Shown here: one piece after another, positions 41,079 to 49,740 of the stretch | How positions within the stretch are numbered: position 1 is the first letter of the stretch | Layout: each line of letters starts with the position of its first letter | Source of the DNA: Phycisphaeraceae bacterium | Lineage (GTDB): Bacteria; Planctomycetota; Phycisphaerae; Phycisphaerales; Phycisphaeraceae | NCBI GenBank assembly: GCA_020851735.1 | Contig: JADZCD010000034.1 | Location: 62,001 to 126,000, forward strand | Direction: 5' to 3' | DNA: 64,000 nucleotides | Notes under the pieces: model-generated | What the model saw: the letters and a program-made list of their open reading frames with translations, nothing else | What the model was told of the DNA's origin: nothing | The model's database searches: none | Program-made: the position numbers and the translations under genes

Positions 41079-42845
41079 TCAGTGTTTACTCGTCTGCCCC
41101 AGATCGCTGGGCGAAAGCACCGGCACATAACCTTCCTGCGGCGACACATACCGCCAGCCGCTGTAGTCGTACGGATCGGTCGCCACCAGCGGCTGCGGAA
41201 AATTATCGTGCGGCGGCGGAGAAGGGGTCTGCCATTCCAGCGAATTCCCGCCCCACGGGTTCGGCGGCGCCTTGCGCCCCCTGGCCAGCGCATGGATCAG
41301 ATTCGCCAGCACCAGCGCGACGCCCAGCCCCATCACAAACGCCCCCAGCGATGACTGCACGTGGAAAGTCGTGAATTGCTCCGGATACGTCGCGTACCGC
41401 CGCGGCATGCCCTGTGTACCCATCACAAACTGCGGGAAAAACGCCCAGTTAAACCCCACGTACACCACCACCGCCGCGAAGATCGCGAATCCCTCGCTGT
41501 ACATCTTCCCCCACATCTTCGGCCACCAGTGATACAACCCGCCTAAGAACGCGAACAGCGTGCTGCCCATCATCACATAGTGAAAATGCGCCACCACGAA
41601 GTACGTGTCATGCACGTGAATGTCCGTCGCCAACGCCCCCAAAAACAGCCCCGTCAACCCGCCGATCAAAAACAAGCTGATCATCAACAGCGCGTAGACC
41701 ATCGGCGCGCACAGATGGATGTTGCCCTTGTACAGCGTCGCCACCCAGTTAAACGTCTTGATGGCCGACGGCACCGCCACAAAAAACGTCAGCAGGCTGA
41801 AAATCGAATTCGCCACCGCCGATTGCCCGCTGGCGAACATGTGGTGCCCCCACACCAGAAAACCGATGAACGCGATCGCCAGCGAACTTAACGCGATGAA
41901 CTTGTACCCGAAAATATGCTTGCGGCTGTGAATGGAGATCAACTCGCTGATCACCCCCATGGCCGGCAGAATCATGATGTACACCGCCGGATGCGAATAA
42001 AACCAGAAAAAATGCTGAAACAGAATCGGATCGCCCCCCAACGCCGAATCAAAAATCCCCACCTTCAGCAGCCGCTCAGCCATCAGCAGCAGCAGCGTGA
42101 TGCCCAGCACCGGCGTGGCCAGAATCTGAATGATGCTCGTGGCGTACAAGGCCCAGAGCATCAGCGGCATGCGAAACCACGTCATGCCCCGCGGGCGGAG
42201 CATGTGAATCGACGCGATGAAGTTGACCCCCGTCAGAATCGACGAAAACCCGATGATAAACGCCCCCAGCGTCGCCTCCACCACCGCCGAATTCAACGTC
42301 GACGTGGCGTAAGGCGTGTAAAACGTCCAGCCCGTTTCCAGCCCCCCGCCGCCCCAGAACTGCTGCAGACCCGGATACATCACGTTCAGCACGCCCTTAA
42401 GCAGCACAAAAACAAAAAACACCCCGCCGATCAACCAGAAATAAAAACTCGTCAAGTTCAGCCGCGGAAACGCCACGTCCTTGGCCCCCAGCATCAGCGG
42501 CAGCACAAAATTCCCGATGATCGCCGGAATCGCGGGAATGATGAACAAAAACACCATCACCGCCCCGTGCAGCGTGAAAATATGGTTGTAGAGCTCCATG
42601 GCTGCGTTCGGGTCGCTGCGCAGCGTCGGCCCGGGCGTGAGCAGCTCCGTCCGCACCAACAGCGCGAACACCCCCCCCAGCAGATACGACGCCATGATGC
42701 CCACCAGATACATCAGCGCGATGCGCTTGTGATCAAGCGTCAGCAGCCACGACCCGATGCTCTTGCCATGCGTCAGGTAATTGTCCTCCGGGCCATGCCC
42801 CGCCGCCGCATCCATCGCCAGAGATGAATTATTGCTTGCCATCAT
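41079..42845 (-). CDS. ctaD: cytochrome c oxidase subunit I, A2-type heme-copper oxidase
   Basis: 588 residues from ATG 42845 (GGAG five bases upstream, within the coxB stop). Twelve-helix core with heme and CuB ligands: [26 protein letters not shown] and WGHHMFASG, then [14 protein letters not shown]. The helix VI motif is YSHPAVY (His285, Tyr289) rather than GHPEVY, so the D-channel Glu is absent and Tyr-Ser take its place, the mark of A2-type oxidases. It reduces oxygen with protons pumped across the inner membrane. It is cotranscribed with coxB. Confidence 0.95.
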   Translation of the reverse strand: MMASNNSSLAMDAAAGHGPEDNYLTHGKSIGSWLLTLDHKRIALMYLVGIMASYLLGGVFALLVRTELLTPGPTLRSDPNAAMELYNHIFTLHGAVMVFLFIIPAIPAIIGNFVLPLMLGAKDVAFPRLNLTSFYFWLIGGVFFVFVLLKGVLNVMYPGLQQFWGGGGLETGWTFYTPYATSTLNSAVVEATLGAFIIGFSSILTGVNFIASIHMLRPRGMTWFRMPLMLWALYATSIIQILATPVLGITLLLLMAERLLKVGIFDSALGGDPILFQHFFWFYSHPAVYIMILPAMGVISELISIHSRKHIFGYKFIALSSLAIAFIGFLVWGHHMFASGQSAVANSIFSLLTFFVAVPSAIKTFNWVATLYKGNIHLCAPMVYALLMISLFLIGGLTGLFLGALATDIHVHDTYFVVAHFHYVMMGSTLFAFLGGLYHWWPKMWGKMYSEGFAIFAAVVVYVGFNWAFFPQFVMGTQGMPRRYATYPEQFTTFHVQSSLGAFVMGLGVALVLANLIHALARGRKAPPNPWGGNSLEWQTPSPPPHDNFPQPLVATDPYDYSGWRYVSPQEGYVPVLSPSDLGQTSKH

Positions 42846-42847
42846 CG

Positions 42848-44038
42848 TTACTCCGCCCCCCCGGAAGTTCCCCACTCCGCAAGCAATCGCGTCAACGAGC
42901 CGCGCGCGTCAGCAAGCGGTGAATCATCCACATCGCTTCGTTCAGCCCCCGGCTCCGCCGGAGGGTACGTCATCCTCGCGCCGGGCCCATTCGGCCCTTC
43001 CGGGGACGCCCCCGGTTGTGCGCCTGCCCCCGGTGGCAGCGGGTCCGTCTTGGCCGGAAACGCGTCCAGCGGCTTGGGCGCTTTGTCGCTGAGCGACTTA
43101 AGCCATTCGATCATGGCCGTGATCTCCAGGTCTTTGATCCGCCCCTGATACGGCGGCATCACGTTTTCAAACCCCGCCACCACCTTGGCCGAAGGATTCA
43201 GAATCGACTCGCGGATGTATTCCTCATCCACCACGATCTTCTGCCCGCCGGTCAGCATCACCTCGTGCCCGAACAGATTCTTGAACGTCGGCCCCGTGTT
43301 CGCCGACCCGTCCGCACTGTGGCATTGCGTGCAGCCCTTGGCGGAAAACAGCTTTAATCCCGCTTCCACCGGCGGCATGTTCGTCGTGCCCTGGGCGGCG
43401 TTATCCAGCCACGCCATGAACTGGCCCGGCTCCTGCACCACCACCTTGCTCCGCATCGCCGAGTGCTTGGTCCCGCAATACTCCGCGCAATAAAGCTCGT
43501 ATTCGCCGACTTCCGTCGCCTGGAACCACGCGGTGTTGAAACGGTTGGGCACGCAATCCTTCTTTAAGCGAAACGCCGGCACAAACAGGCTGTGAATCAC
43601 GTCCGTGCTGGCCAACGTCAGCCGGATCGGCCGATCCTTCGGCACGTGCAGCTCCGGACTCGTCGCCCCGTTGGGATAGATAAACTCCCAGCTCCATTTC
43701 GTGGCCGAAACGGTGATCGCATACGCGTAGTCCGGCGGGGTGGCGATATTCACAAAACTGCGGAATCCCACGTAAAAGATACTCATGAACGCCACCAGCG
43801 GGATCAGCGACCACGTCAGCTCCAGCCCCGTGGAATGCGCCGGGGAAGCCTGCTCCACGTGCCCCGGCCGCCGGCGATACCGCAGAATGAAAAAGATCAT
43901 CAGCGAAATGATGATCACCGTCGCCCCCGCCGACAGCCAGAAAATCAGATAAAACAACCAGTCCGTCTCGCCGGCATACGTCGAGCGGGCGTCGGGCATC
44001 CAAAAACGCTGGCCAAGCTGGGCAAGAGTAGGCGTCAT
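42848..44038 (-). CDS. coxB: cytochrome c oxidase subunit II with fused cytochrome c domain
   Basis: 396 residues. Two membrane helices (about 25-45 and 65-90), the CuA motif [12 protein letters not shown], and a C-terminal cytochrome c with CTQCH and the Met ligand in ENVMPPYQG, making this a caa3-type subunit that takes electrons directly from the alternative complex. The last 65 residues are not cytochrome: they contain [20 protein letters not shown] and TSGGAE, and are encoded by the dispersed repeat (module B at 42946-42964). The stop codon sits in the ribosome-binding site of ctaD. Confidence 0.93.
   Translation of the reverse strand: MTPTLAQLGQRFWMPDARSTYAGETDWLFYLIFWLSAGATVIIISLMIFFILRYRRRPGHVEQASPAHSTGLELTWSLIPLVAFMSIFYVGFRSFVNIATPPDYAYAITVSATKWSWEFIYPNGATSPELHVPKDRPIRLTLASTDVIHSLFVPAFRLKKDCVPNRFNTAWFQATEVGEYELYCAEYCGTKHSAMRSKVVVQEPGQFMAWLDNAAQGTTNMPPVEAGLKLFSAKGCTQCHSADGSANTGPTFKNLFGHEVMLTGGQKIVVDEEYIRESILNPSAKVVAGFENVMPPYQGRIKDLEITAMIEWLKSLSDKAPKPLDAFPAKTDPLPPGAGAQPGASPEGPNGPGARMTYPPAEPGAERSDVDDSPLADARGSLTRLLAEWGTSGGAE
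42935..43045. repeat. dispersed repeat (module B and GC-rich units) inside coxB
   Basis: TTCAGCCCCCGGCTCCGCCG with GAGGGTACGTC at 42942-42972 (hairpin module B, core 42946-42964), followed by CTTCCGGGGACGCCCCCGG-type units to about 43035. It is in frame in coxB and encodes a nonconserved C-terminal tail. Confidence 0.75.
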
Positions 44039-44054
44039 GGCAACCGTGGGTTTT

Positions 44055-45026
44055 CTACCGTGAAAGGTTCTTCAGGGAACGGGACGCAAACGCTTCCGCC
44101 GCCCGGCGCCGCGCTTCACGCCATAGGGCCAGGCCGATCAGGCTGACCATCACCACGACGGTCAGAACTCCGCCTAAACGCATCAGATTCATCGCCGCCA
44201 AGCGATAGCCCCCCGCCTCCGGGTCGTAGTGGAAGCAATACAGCAGAATGCGATCGTACGTCGATCCCACCTTGCCCTCAGCCGCCTCGACCAGCGACAA
44301 CCGCAACACCTGGGACGGAAACTTTACGCCATACAGATACCGCGAAATCTTCCCCTCCGGCGTCAGCAGCATGATCACCGCCGGGTGTACAAACTGCATG
44401 CTCCGCGCGTCCCACCCGTACCCGAACCCCACCGCCTCCGAAAGGGCCTTGATCTCCGCGGGCCGGCCCGTCAAAAAATGCCACCCCGCCCCCGCTTCCG
44501 GACGCGCCAGCTCCATTAGATAATTGTGCTTCTTCTCCCGGGCCAGACGCGGCGTCTCGTTGGGATCAATGCTCACCACAATAACCGCGAATTCCGCCCC
44601 CGCCGTCCAGGACAGCTCCTGCATCGCCTCCGTCAACCCGTTGGTCACCAGCCCGCAGAGCATCGGACACCCGTAATACCCCAGTTGCAGCACCACCGGC
44701 TTGCCGGCCCTGAAAAACTGCCCCAGCGTCACCGTCTGCCCGTTCTCATCCTTAAACGTCAGCTCCAACGGCACCGCCTGCCCGAGTTTTTCGGTCACCT
44801 TCGCGCCGAACTTTTCCGCCGGCGAAACCCCCTCGGCCTCCGGCGTGGCCGCCACCGGCTGCGTGGCGGCGATCGGCCCTTCTTCCCGCACCGTCGCGGG
44901 CGACGATTCCCCCCCTTCCGCCAACGGCGTCACCCGCACCGTGGTGCAGGCCCACAGCCCCAGCACAGCCGTCAGCCCCAGGGCCGTCGTCAAGTATCCC
45001 AAGCGGTGGCAGATTGTTCGTTTCAT
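44055..45026 (-). CDS. SCO1/SenC copper chaperone, lipoprotein-like
   Basis: 323 residues; ATG 45026. N-terminal hydrophobic segment with LWAC, a possible lipobox. Thioredoxin-fold SCO domain with copper ligands in YYGCPMLCGL (CxxxC) and the distal His in QFVHPAVI. A C-terminal membrane helix (GGVLTVVVMVSLIGLALW) follows. It inserts copper into the CuA site of subunit II, encoded just downstream. Confidence 0.9.
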   Translation of the reverse strand: MKRTICHRLGYLTTALGLTAVLGLWACTTVRVTPLAEGGESSPATVREEGPIAATQPVAATPEAEGVSPAEKFGAKVTEKLGQAVPLELTFKDENGQTVTLGQFFRAGKPVVLQLGYYGCPMLCGLVTNGLTEAMQELSWTAGAEFAVIVVSIDPNETPRLAREKKHNYLMELARPEAGAGWHFLTGRPAEIKALSEAVGFGYGWDARSMQFVHPAVIMLLTPEGKISRYLYGVKFPSQVLRLSLVEAAEGKVGSTYDRILLYCFHYDPEAGGYRLAAMNLMRLGGVLTVVVMVSLIGLALWREARRRAAEAFASRSLKNLSR

Positions 45027-45069
45027 GGCTGATCACACGCTCAATGGGCCAGCATAAAGTCTAGGCTCG

Positions 45070-45393
45070 TTACGGGCCCGTTTCCTTAGGCAAAAGCGTC
45101 TGGACGGTCAATTCCATCGCCCGGTCAATCGGAATCGCCACCGTGCCCGCCTGGGCGTCCAGCACGCGATAGGTGTCGATGTTACGCAACTGCTGCAGTT
45201 CCTTTTCCCGCATCGTCCAATTCCGCTGCCCCAGCGACTTGGTCTCCAGTTCCACCGCCAACTCGCTGAAAAACCAGGCCTGCACCCCCAGCACAATGAC
45301 AAAAATCAAGATCGACCCCACCACGCCGATGGTGGCAATCAGCGGAACGTTCATGTCCGTGGCCGCGTTATTTTCCACTGGCTGATCCATCAT
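45070..45393 (-). CDS. small membrane protein of the act/cox operon, 107 aa
   Basis: Start ATG 45393, with GAGGG upstream; the ORF from 45405 begins with a TTG without support. One hydrophobic helix (PLIATIGVVGSILIFVIVLG) near the N-terminus, then a charged external part (ELAVELETKSLGQRNWTMRE). Small proteins of this kind lie between actF and the sco/cox genes in several bacteria. Function unknown; it may be an accessory subunit of the complex. Confidence 0.65.
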   Translation of the reverse strand: MMDQPVENNAATDMNVPLIATIGVVGSILIFVIVLGVQAWFFSELAVELETKSLGQRNWTMREKELQQLRNIDTYRVLDAQAGTVAIPIDRAMELTVQTLLPKETGP

Positions 45394-45408
45394 CGTTTCC
45401 CTCAAAGC

Positions 45409-46764
45409 CTACATATTCTCAAACGCCAGCGACTCGGGCAGACGCGGATCGCGCGACGGAGCCAGGTCGTGTTTCCCCGCCAGGTACACCGCTCCCGCCA
45501 GATACAGCCCCGCCACCCACGCCAACACGCCGATCTCCACCACCCCCAGCGTCAGCTGCGGGCCAAACTCCGGCATCACCAGCCACAATAAATCCAGATA
45601 GTGCATCACCAGCAGCCACCCCGCCCAGAACACCAGCGTCGGGCGATAACGCTTGACGTGCCGCGACAATAGCCCCACAAACGGCAGGACAAAGTTGCCG
45701 ATCACCAGCATCAAGCCCACCCACGTCCAGCCATTGATGTCCGCCGCCACCGTCGTGGCGCCGCGCGTGCGGAACCAGCCGGTGGTCTCGGGAATATTGG
45801 CATACCAGATCAGCATGTACTGGCTGAACGCGATGTACCCCCAGAAAAACACGAACCCGAACAGCATTTTGCCCAGATCGTGGTAATGCTCGACGGTAAT
45901 GCTCTGCGCCAGATACCCCGCCCGCTGCAGCCCGGCAAAAATCACGATCAGCGCCGCCAGCACCGCCACCGCCGAACCGGCAAAGTAATACACCCCGAAG
46001 ATCGTGCTGTACCAGTGCGGGTCCAGCGACATCAACAAATCAATCGCGCCAAAAGTAATCGTCAGCCCGAACAGCAAAAGCGCCGGCCCCGCCAGCGTCT
46101 CCATGCGCACTGTCAACCGGTGATCCCCGCTGGCGTCCTGCTTGCTCGACGATCGCCAATACCAGTAGCCCAAACCTCCCCACAACGCGAAATACCCCAC
46201 CCACCGCAGCAGGAAAAACGGGGGGTTCAAATACGCCCGCTTCTTGGCCAGCCGCTCCTCATGCCCCCCCTCTTTCCCATGCCCACCCGCTTGCGCCGCT
46301 CCCGCTTCAAGCGCGTGTCCATCCTCGTGCGCCTGGACCGGCTGCGCTTCCGCCGCAGCCTTGGCCGCCACCGCGTGAGCCCCTCCCCCCGCCCACGGAT
46401 AAACCTCGCCTCCTCCGATCGCCACCGCGCCGGCGATCGGCAGAAACAGCACCGCCGTCAGCCCCAGATTCGCCGCCAGAATCTCCGCCGGCCGACGCAC
46501 CAGCACCGACCACCCCGCCCGCGTCAGATGCTGAATCAGCACGAAAAACAGCCCCCCCAGCGACAAGCTGAGCACAAACGCAAACGCCGTCACATACGCC
46601 AGCATGAACCGCCGATAACTGTCCTGCGCGTACATCGACCCTGCCACCGCCGCCACTCCCCCCGCCAGCGCCACCGCCACACAGCGATTGAACATCGCCT
46701 TGGCCCCGGGGCCCAAGCGCAAGCGGTCGGTTGAGCGGATTGTCGTGCGGCGATAAGACCTCAA
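45409..46764 (-). CDS. actF: alternative complex III integral membrane subunit ActF
   Basis: 451 residues with about ten membrane helices. FMLAYVTAFAFVLSLSLGGL, then FVLIQHLTRAGWSVLVRRPA, HERLAKKRAYLNPPFFLLRW and SQYMLIWYANIPETTGWF fit ActF (NrfD-like, no heme). There is a hydrophilic Ala/His/Glu-rich insertion between helices (about residues 125-170). Part of the quinol:cytochrome c oxidoreductase that replaces complex bc1. Confidence 0.9.
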   Translation of the reverse strand: MRSYRRTTIRSTDRLRLGPGAKAMFNRCVAVALAGGVAAVAGSMYAQDSYRRFMLAYVTAFAFVLSLSLGGLFFVLIQHLTRAGWSVLVRRPAEILAANLGLTAVLFLPIAGAVAIGGGEVYPWAGGGAHAVAAKAAAEAQPVQAHEDGHALEAGAAQAGGHGKEGGHEERLAKKRAYLNPPFFLLRWVGYFALWGGLGYWYWRSSSKQDASGDHRLTVRMETLAGPALLLFGLTITFGAIDLLMSLDPHWYSTIFGVYYFAGSAVAVLAALIVIFAGLQRAGYLAQSITVEHYHDLGKMLFGFVFFWGYIAFSQYMLIWYANIPETTGWFRTRGATTVAADINGWTWVGLMLVIGNFVLPFVGLLSRHVKRYRPTLVFWAGWLLVMHYLDLLWLVMPEFGPQLTLGVVEIGVLAWVAGLYLAGAVYLAGKHDLAPSRDPRLPESLAFENM

Positions 46765-46794
46765 AGTTGGTTCTCCGGTTCTCAGCTTCCCTGA

Positions 46795-47565
46795 TCAGCG
46801 CAAGGTCTCGCGCGCCTGCGGCGGCACATCGTCCATGCCCGCGTGCTGCGATTTCTGCAGCGCCCGCAGATAAGCCACAATCGCCCAGCGGTCAGCCGTC
46901 TCAATCTGGCTCCCGTAACTGGGCATGGTGCGCACGCCGTTGCGAATCGCGTTATACAAGTACCCGTCCGCCCGCCCGCGCGTCTGCTCCGTGTGCAGCG
47001 AAGCGGCCGGCACCCACGTGGGCTCCTCCAACTCCAACGCCCGCTCGTTCACCGGGCCGTGCCCGTAACCGTCCACCCCGTGGCACGGCGCACAATAAAT
47101 GTTGTACAGCGTCTGCCCGCGCGCCAGCAGTCTTTCCACGCCGGGCCGATCCGCCGTCAGGCGCGCCGGCAAACCCTGGAAATAAACCACCTCCGTCGCC
47201 CCCGTCTGCGGATCAGCCGCCAGGGCATAGCCCCGGTCAAAGTGATCGTCGTCCTCCACCCGTCCCCGCGCCACCGTCCCCGCCACCGGCAGCCGCATCG
47301 CCCGTCCGTCGGCGAACACCGCGCTGCCCGCCTGCGGGCCGTAGCGCGGCTGCACACCCATGTCCTGCATCAGCTGAATCCGCGGCTTGTCGCTCAGCGA
47401 CGTGCGGGCCCGGGCGATCAGCGCCAGCGGAATCCACGACAGCGCCACCGCGATCAACCCCGCGCTGATCATCCAGAACGGCACCGCCGGCAGGTGCAGC
47501 GCCACCGCCAGCCGCCGCCTTAAGCTCAACTTCGGATTGGATTCATGCTCAGCCAAAGCCATCAC
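46795..47565 (-). CDS. actE: ActE, mono-heme cytochrome c subunit
   Basis: 256 residues with an N-terminal membrane anchor (about residues 28-50). Single heme motif CAPCH in IYCAPCHGVDGYG and Met ligand in NGVRTMPSYG. The preceding region (PLALIARARTSLSDKPRIQL and MGVQPRYGPQ) is characteristic of ActE. Electron-carrying subunit on the periplasmic side of the complex. Confidence 0.88.
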   Translation of the reverse strand: MMALAEHESNPKLSLRRRLAVALHLPAVPFWMISAGLIAVALSWIPLALIARARTSLSDKPRIQLMQDMGVQPRYGPQAGSAVFADGRAMRLPVAGTVARGRVEDDDHFDRGYALAADPQTGATEVVYFQGLPARLTADRPGVERLLARGQTLYNIYCAPCHGVDGYGHGPVNERALELEEPTWVPAASLHTEQTRGRADGYLYNAIRNGVRTMPSYGSQIETADRWAIVAYLRALQKSQHAGMDDVPPQARETLR

Positions 47566-47615
47566 CTCTTACCCGCTAAAACACGCCTATCCCGCCTGGC
47601 CCCTGCGTCTGGACC

Positions 47616-48224
47616 TTACGTCTCTAGGTGCTCGACTCCCACCGCGCCCAGGGACCGCAAAAACTCCGCCGTTTGCCGGGCGTCAAATCTTGGATCGTCC
47701 CCGGCGATCACCACGAAAAAACCGTCGCTGGTCGCCCGGCGGAACCGTTGGCTGCGAAACAGCGGGTGATACAGCATCGGCAGCTTGTTGAGCACCAGCA
47801 TCCCGAACACCGCCCCGAACGCCGCGCATAACACCGTGGTCTCAAAAATAATGGGAATATTGGCCGGCAAACTGAACAGCGGCTTGCCGCTGATAAAGTA
47901 CGGATACCCCTGAAACACCGTCGGCACCCCCGGCATCGCCACCGCGTTGGTCCACCAGACCAACAGCAACCCGCCGGCCAATCCCGCCAGCCCCGTCGTC
48001 AGCACGATCCAGGGCAGTATCGTCGGGCGGATGCCCATCGCCCGGTCCATGCCGTGGATCGGCAGCGGGCTGTGCACGTCCCACTTTTCATACCCCGCGT
48101 CGCGCACCTTCTCCGCCGCCGCCATCACCGCGTCCACGTCCGCGAACTCCCCGATCAAGGCGGACCACGACGGCGGGCCGGCCGGCTTGGCATGCGCTGC
48201 CGATACATAGTGGGTTTCGCTCAT
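47616..48224 (-). CDS. actD: ActD, DUF3341 membrane subunit
   Basis: 202 residues; ATG 48224 has AGGA upstream. LIGEFADVDAVMAAAEKVRD and YEKWDVHSPLPIHGMD at the N-terminus are the DUF3341 signature, followed by two membrane helices and a short cytosolic end (TSDGFFVVIAGDDPRFDARQ). Subunit of the alternative complex III. Confidence 0.93.
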   Translation of the reverse strand: MSETHYVSAAHAKPAGPPSWSALIGEFADVDAVMAAAEKVRDAGYEKWDVHSPLPIHGMDRAMGIRPTILPWIVLTTGLAGLAGGLLLVWWTNAVAMPGVPTVFQGYPYFISGKPLFSLPANIPIIFETTVLCAAFGAVFGMLVLNKLPMLYHPLFRSQRFRRATSDGFFVVIAGDDPRFDARQTAEFLRSLGAVGVEHLET

Positions 48225-48254
48225 GGGCACAATCCTGCGTTCATCATTAAACGT

Positions 48255-49739
48255 CTAATGGCTCTTCGGCAAGGTCGGCGGCACGGGATCCGGGTCCGGC
48301 TGATAGTCGTAACGGTCCGGGCCGTGCGTGGCGTGGGCCGCGGGCATGACCGTCTTGACTTCCGCCATCGCCACCATCGGCAGGAACCGACAGAACAGCA
48401 AAAATAGCGTGAAAAACAGCCCAAAACTCCCCGCCAGCATCCCCAGATCCACCCACGTCGGCATGTACATCCCCCAGCTTCCAGGCACAAAATCCCGGTG
48501 CAGCGAGGTGACGATGATCACAAACCGCTCAAACCACATCCCCACGTTCACGCACATGGCGCAGAACAGAATCACCCAGATGTTGGTCCGGCACTTCTTA
48601 AACCACAACAGTTGCGGCGCGCATACGTTGCAGAACACCATCACCCCGTAAGCCCACGCGTAAGGCCCCGTCGCCCGATTCAAAAACGCGAACTGCTCGT
48701 AATGCTCCCCGCTGTACCAGGCCGTGAAAAACTCAATGCCATACGCATACGCCACGATCAGGCCCGTGCCGAGCATGATCTTGCACATGTTCTCCAAGTG
48801 CCGCATGGTGATGATTTCTTTAAGCCCGAACCACTGCCGCGCCGGCACCGCCAGCGTCAACACCATCGCGAACCCCCCGAACACCGCCCCGGCCACGAAA
48901 TACGGCGGGAAAACCGTCGTGTGCCACCCCGGCAACTGCGCCACCGCGAAGTCAAACGACACCACGCTGTGCACCGACAGCACCAGCGGCGTCGCCAAAG
49001 CCGCCAATAACAGATACGCCCGTTCAAACCGATGCCAGCATCGGCTCGACCCGTTCCACCCCAGCGCGAACAGCCCGTAAACCACCTGCGCCACCCGGCC
49101 CTTGGCTCGATCGCGCAGCGTCGCTAAATCCGGAATCATCCCCACGTACCAGAACAGCATCGACACCGTCGCGTAGGTCGACACCGCGAACACGTCCCAC
49201 AGCAGCGGGCTGCGCGCCTGCGGCCACATCGCCATCTGATTGGGGATCGGAAACAGCCAATACGCCAGCCACGGCCGTCCGACGTGCAGCGCCGGGAACA
49301 GCCCCGCGCACATCACCGCGAAAATCGTCATCGCCTCGGCAAACCGGTTAATGCTCGTCCGCCAGTTCTGCCGGAACAGAAACAAAATCGCCGAGATCAG
49401 CGTCCCCGCGTGCCCGATGCCCACCCAGAACACGAAGTTCACGATGTCAAACGCCCACGCCACCGGCACGTTGTTCCCCCACACCCCCACCCCCGTGGTC
49501 AACAGGTAAATCACGCAGACCCCCAGCAGGCCCAGCAGACTCAGCGAAATCGCGAACGCCACGTACCAGGCCAACGGCGTCCGGCGAAACGCCAGGTCCG
49601 TCACCCGGTCGGTGATGGTCGAAAAATTATTGTCCCCCAGGATCAGCTCTTCACGCTGGCGCGGATCGTCCGACGTGTTGTCCACCTTGACGTGCACCCT
49701 GGCCGACAATCCCGCGCTCTTTTCGGTCATGCTGGTCAT
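48255..49739 (-). CDS. actC: ActC, NrfD-like quinol-binding membrane subunit
   Basis: 494 residues. Start ATG 49739, one base after the actB stop; ATG 49730 is an alternative. Ten membrane helices, with motifs [20 protein letters not shown] and [20 protein letters not shown] around the expected quinol site, then [20 protein letters not shown]. It carries quinol oxidation in the complex, with ActB on the outside. Confidence 0.95.
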   Translation of the reverse strand: MTSMTEKSAGLSARVHVKVDNTSDDPRQREELILGDNNFSTITDRVTDLAFRRTPLAWYVAFAISLSLLGLLGVCVIYLLTTGVGVWGNNVPVAWAFDIVNFVFWVGIGHAGTLISAILFLFRQNWRTSINRFAEAMTIFAVMCAGLFPALHVGRPWLAYWLFPIPNQMAMWPQARSPLLWDVFAVSTYATVSMLFWYVGMIPDLATLRDRAKGRVAQVVYGLFALGWNGSSRCWHRFERAYLLLAALATPLVLSVHSVVSFDFAVAQLPGWHTTVFPPYFVAGAVFGGFAMVLTLAVPARQWFGLKEIITMRHLENMCKIMLGTGLIVAYAYGIEFFTAWYSGEHYEQFAFLNRATGPYAWAYGVMVFCNVCAPQLLWFKKCRTNIWVILFCAMCVNVGMWFERFVIIVTSLHRDFVPGSWGMYMPTWVDLGMLAGSFGLFFTLFLLFCRFLPMVAMAEVKTVMPAAHATHGPDRYDYQPDPDPVPPTLPKSH

Positions 49740-49740
49740 G

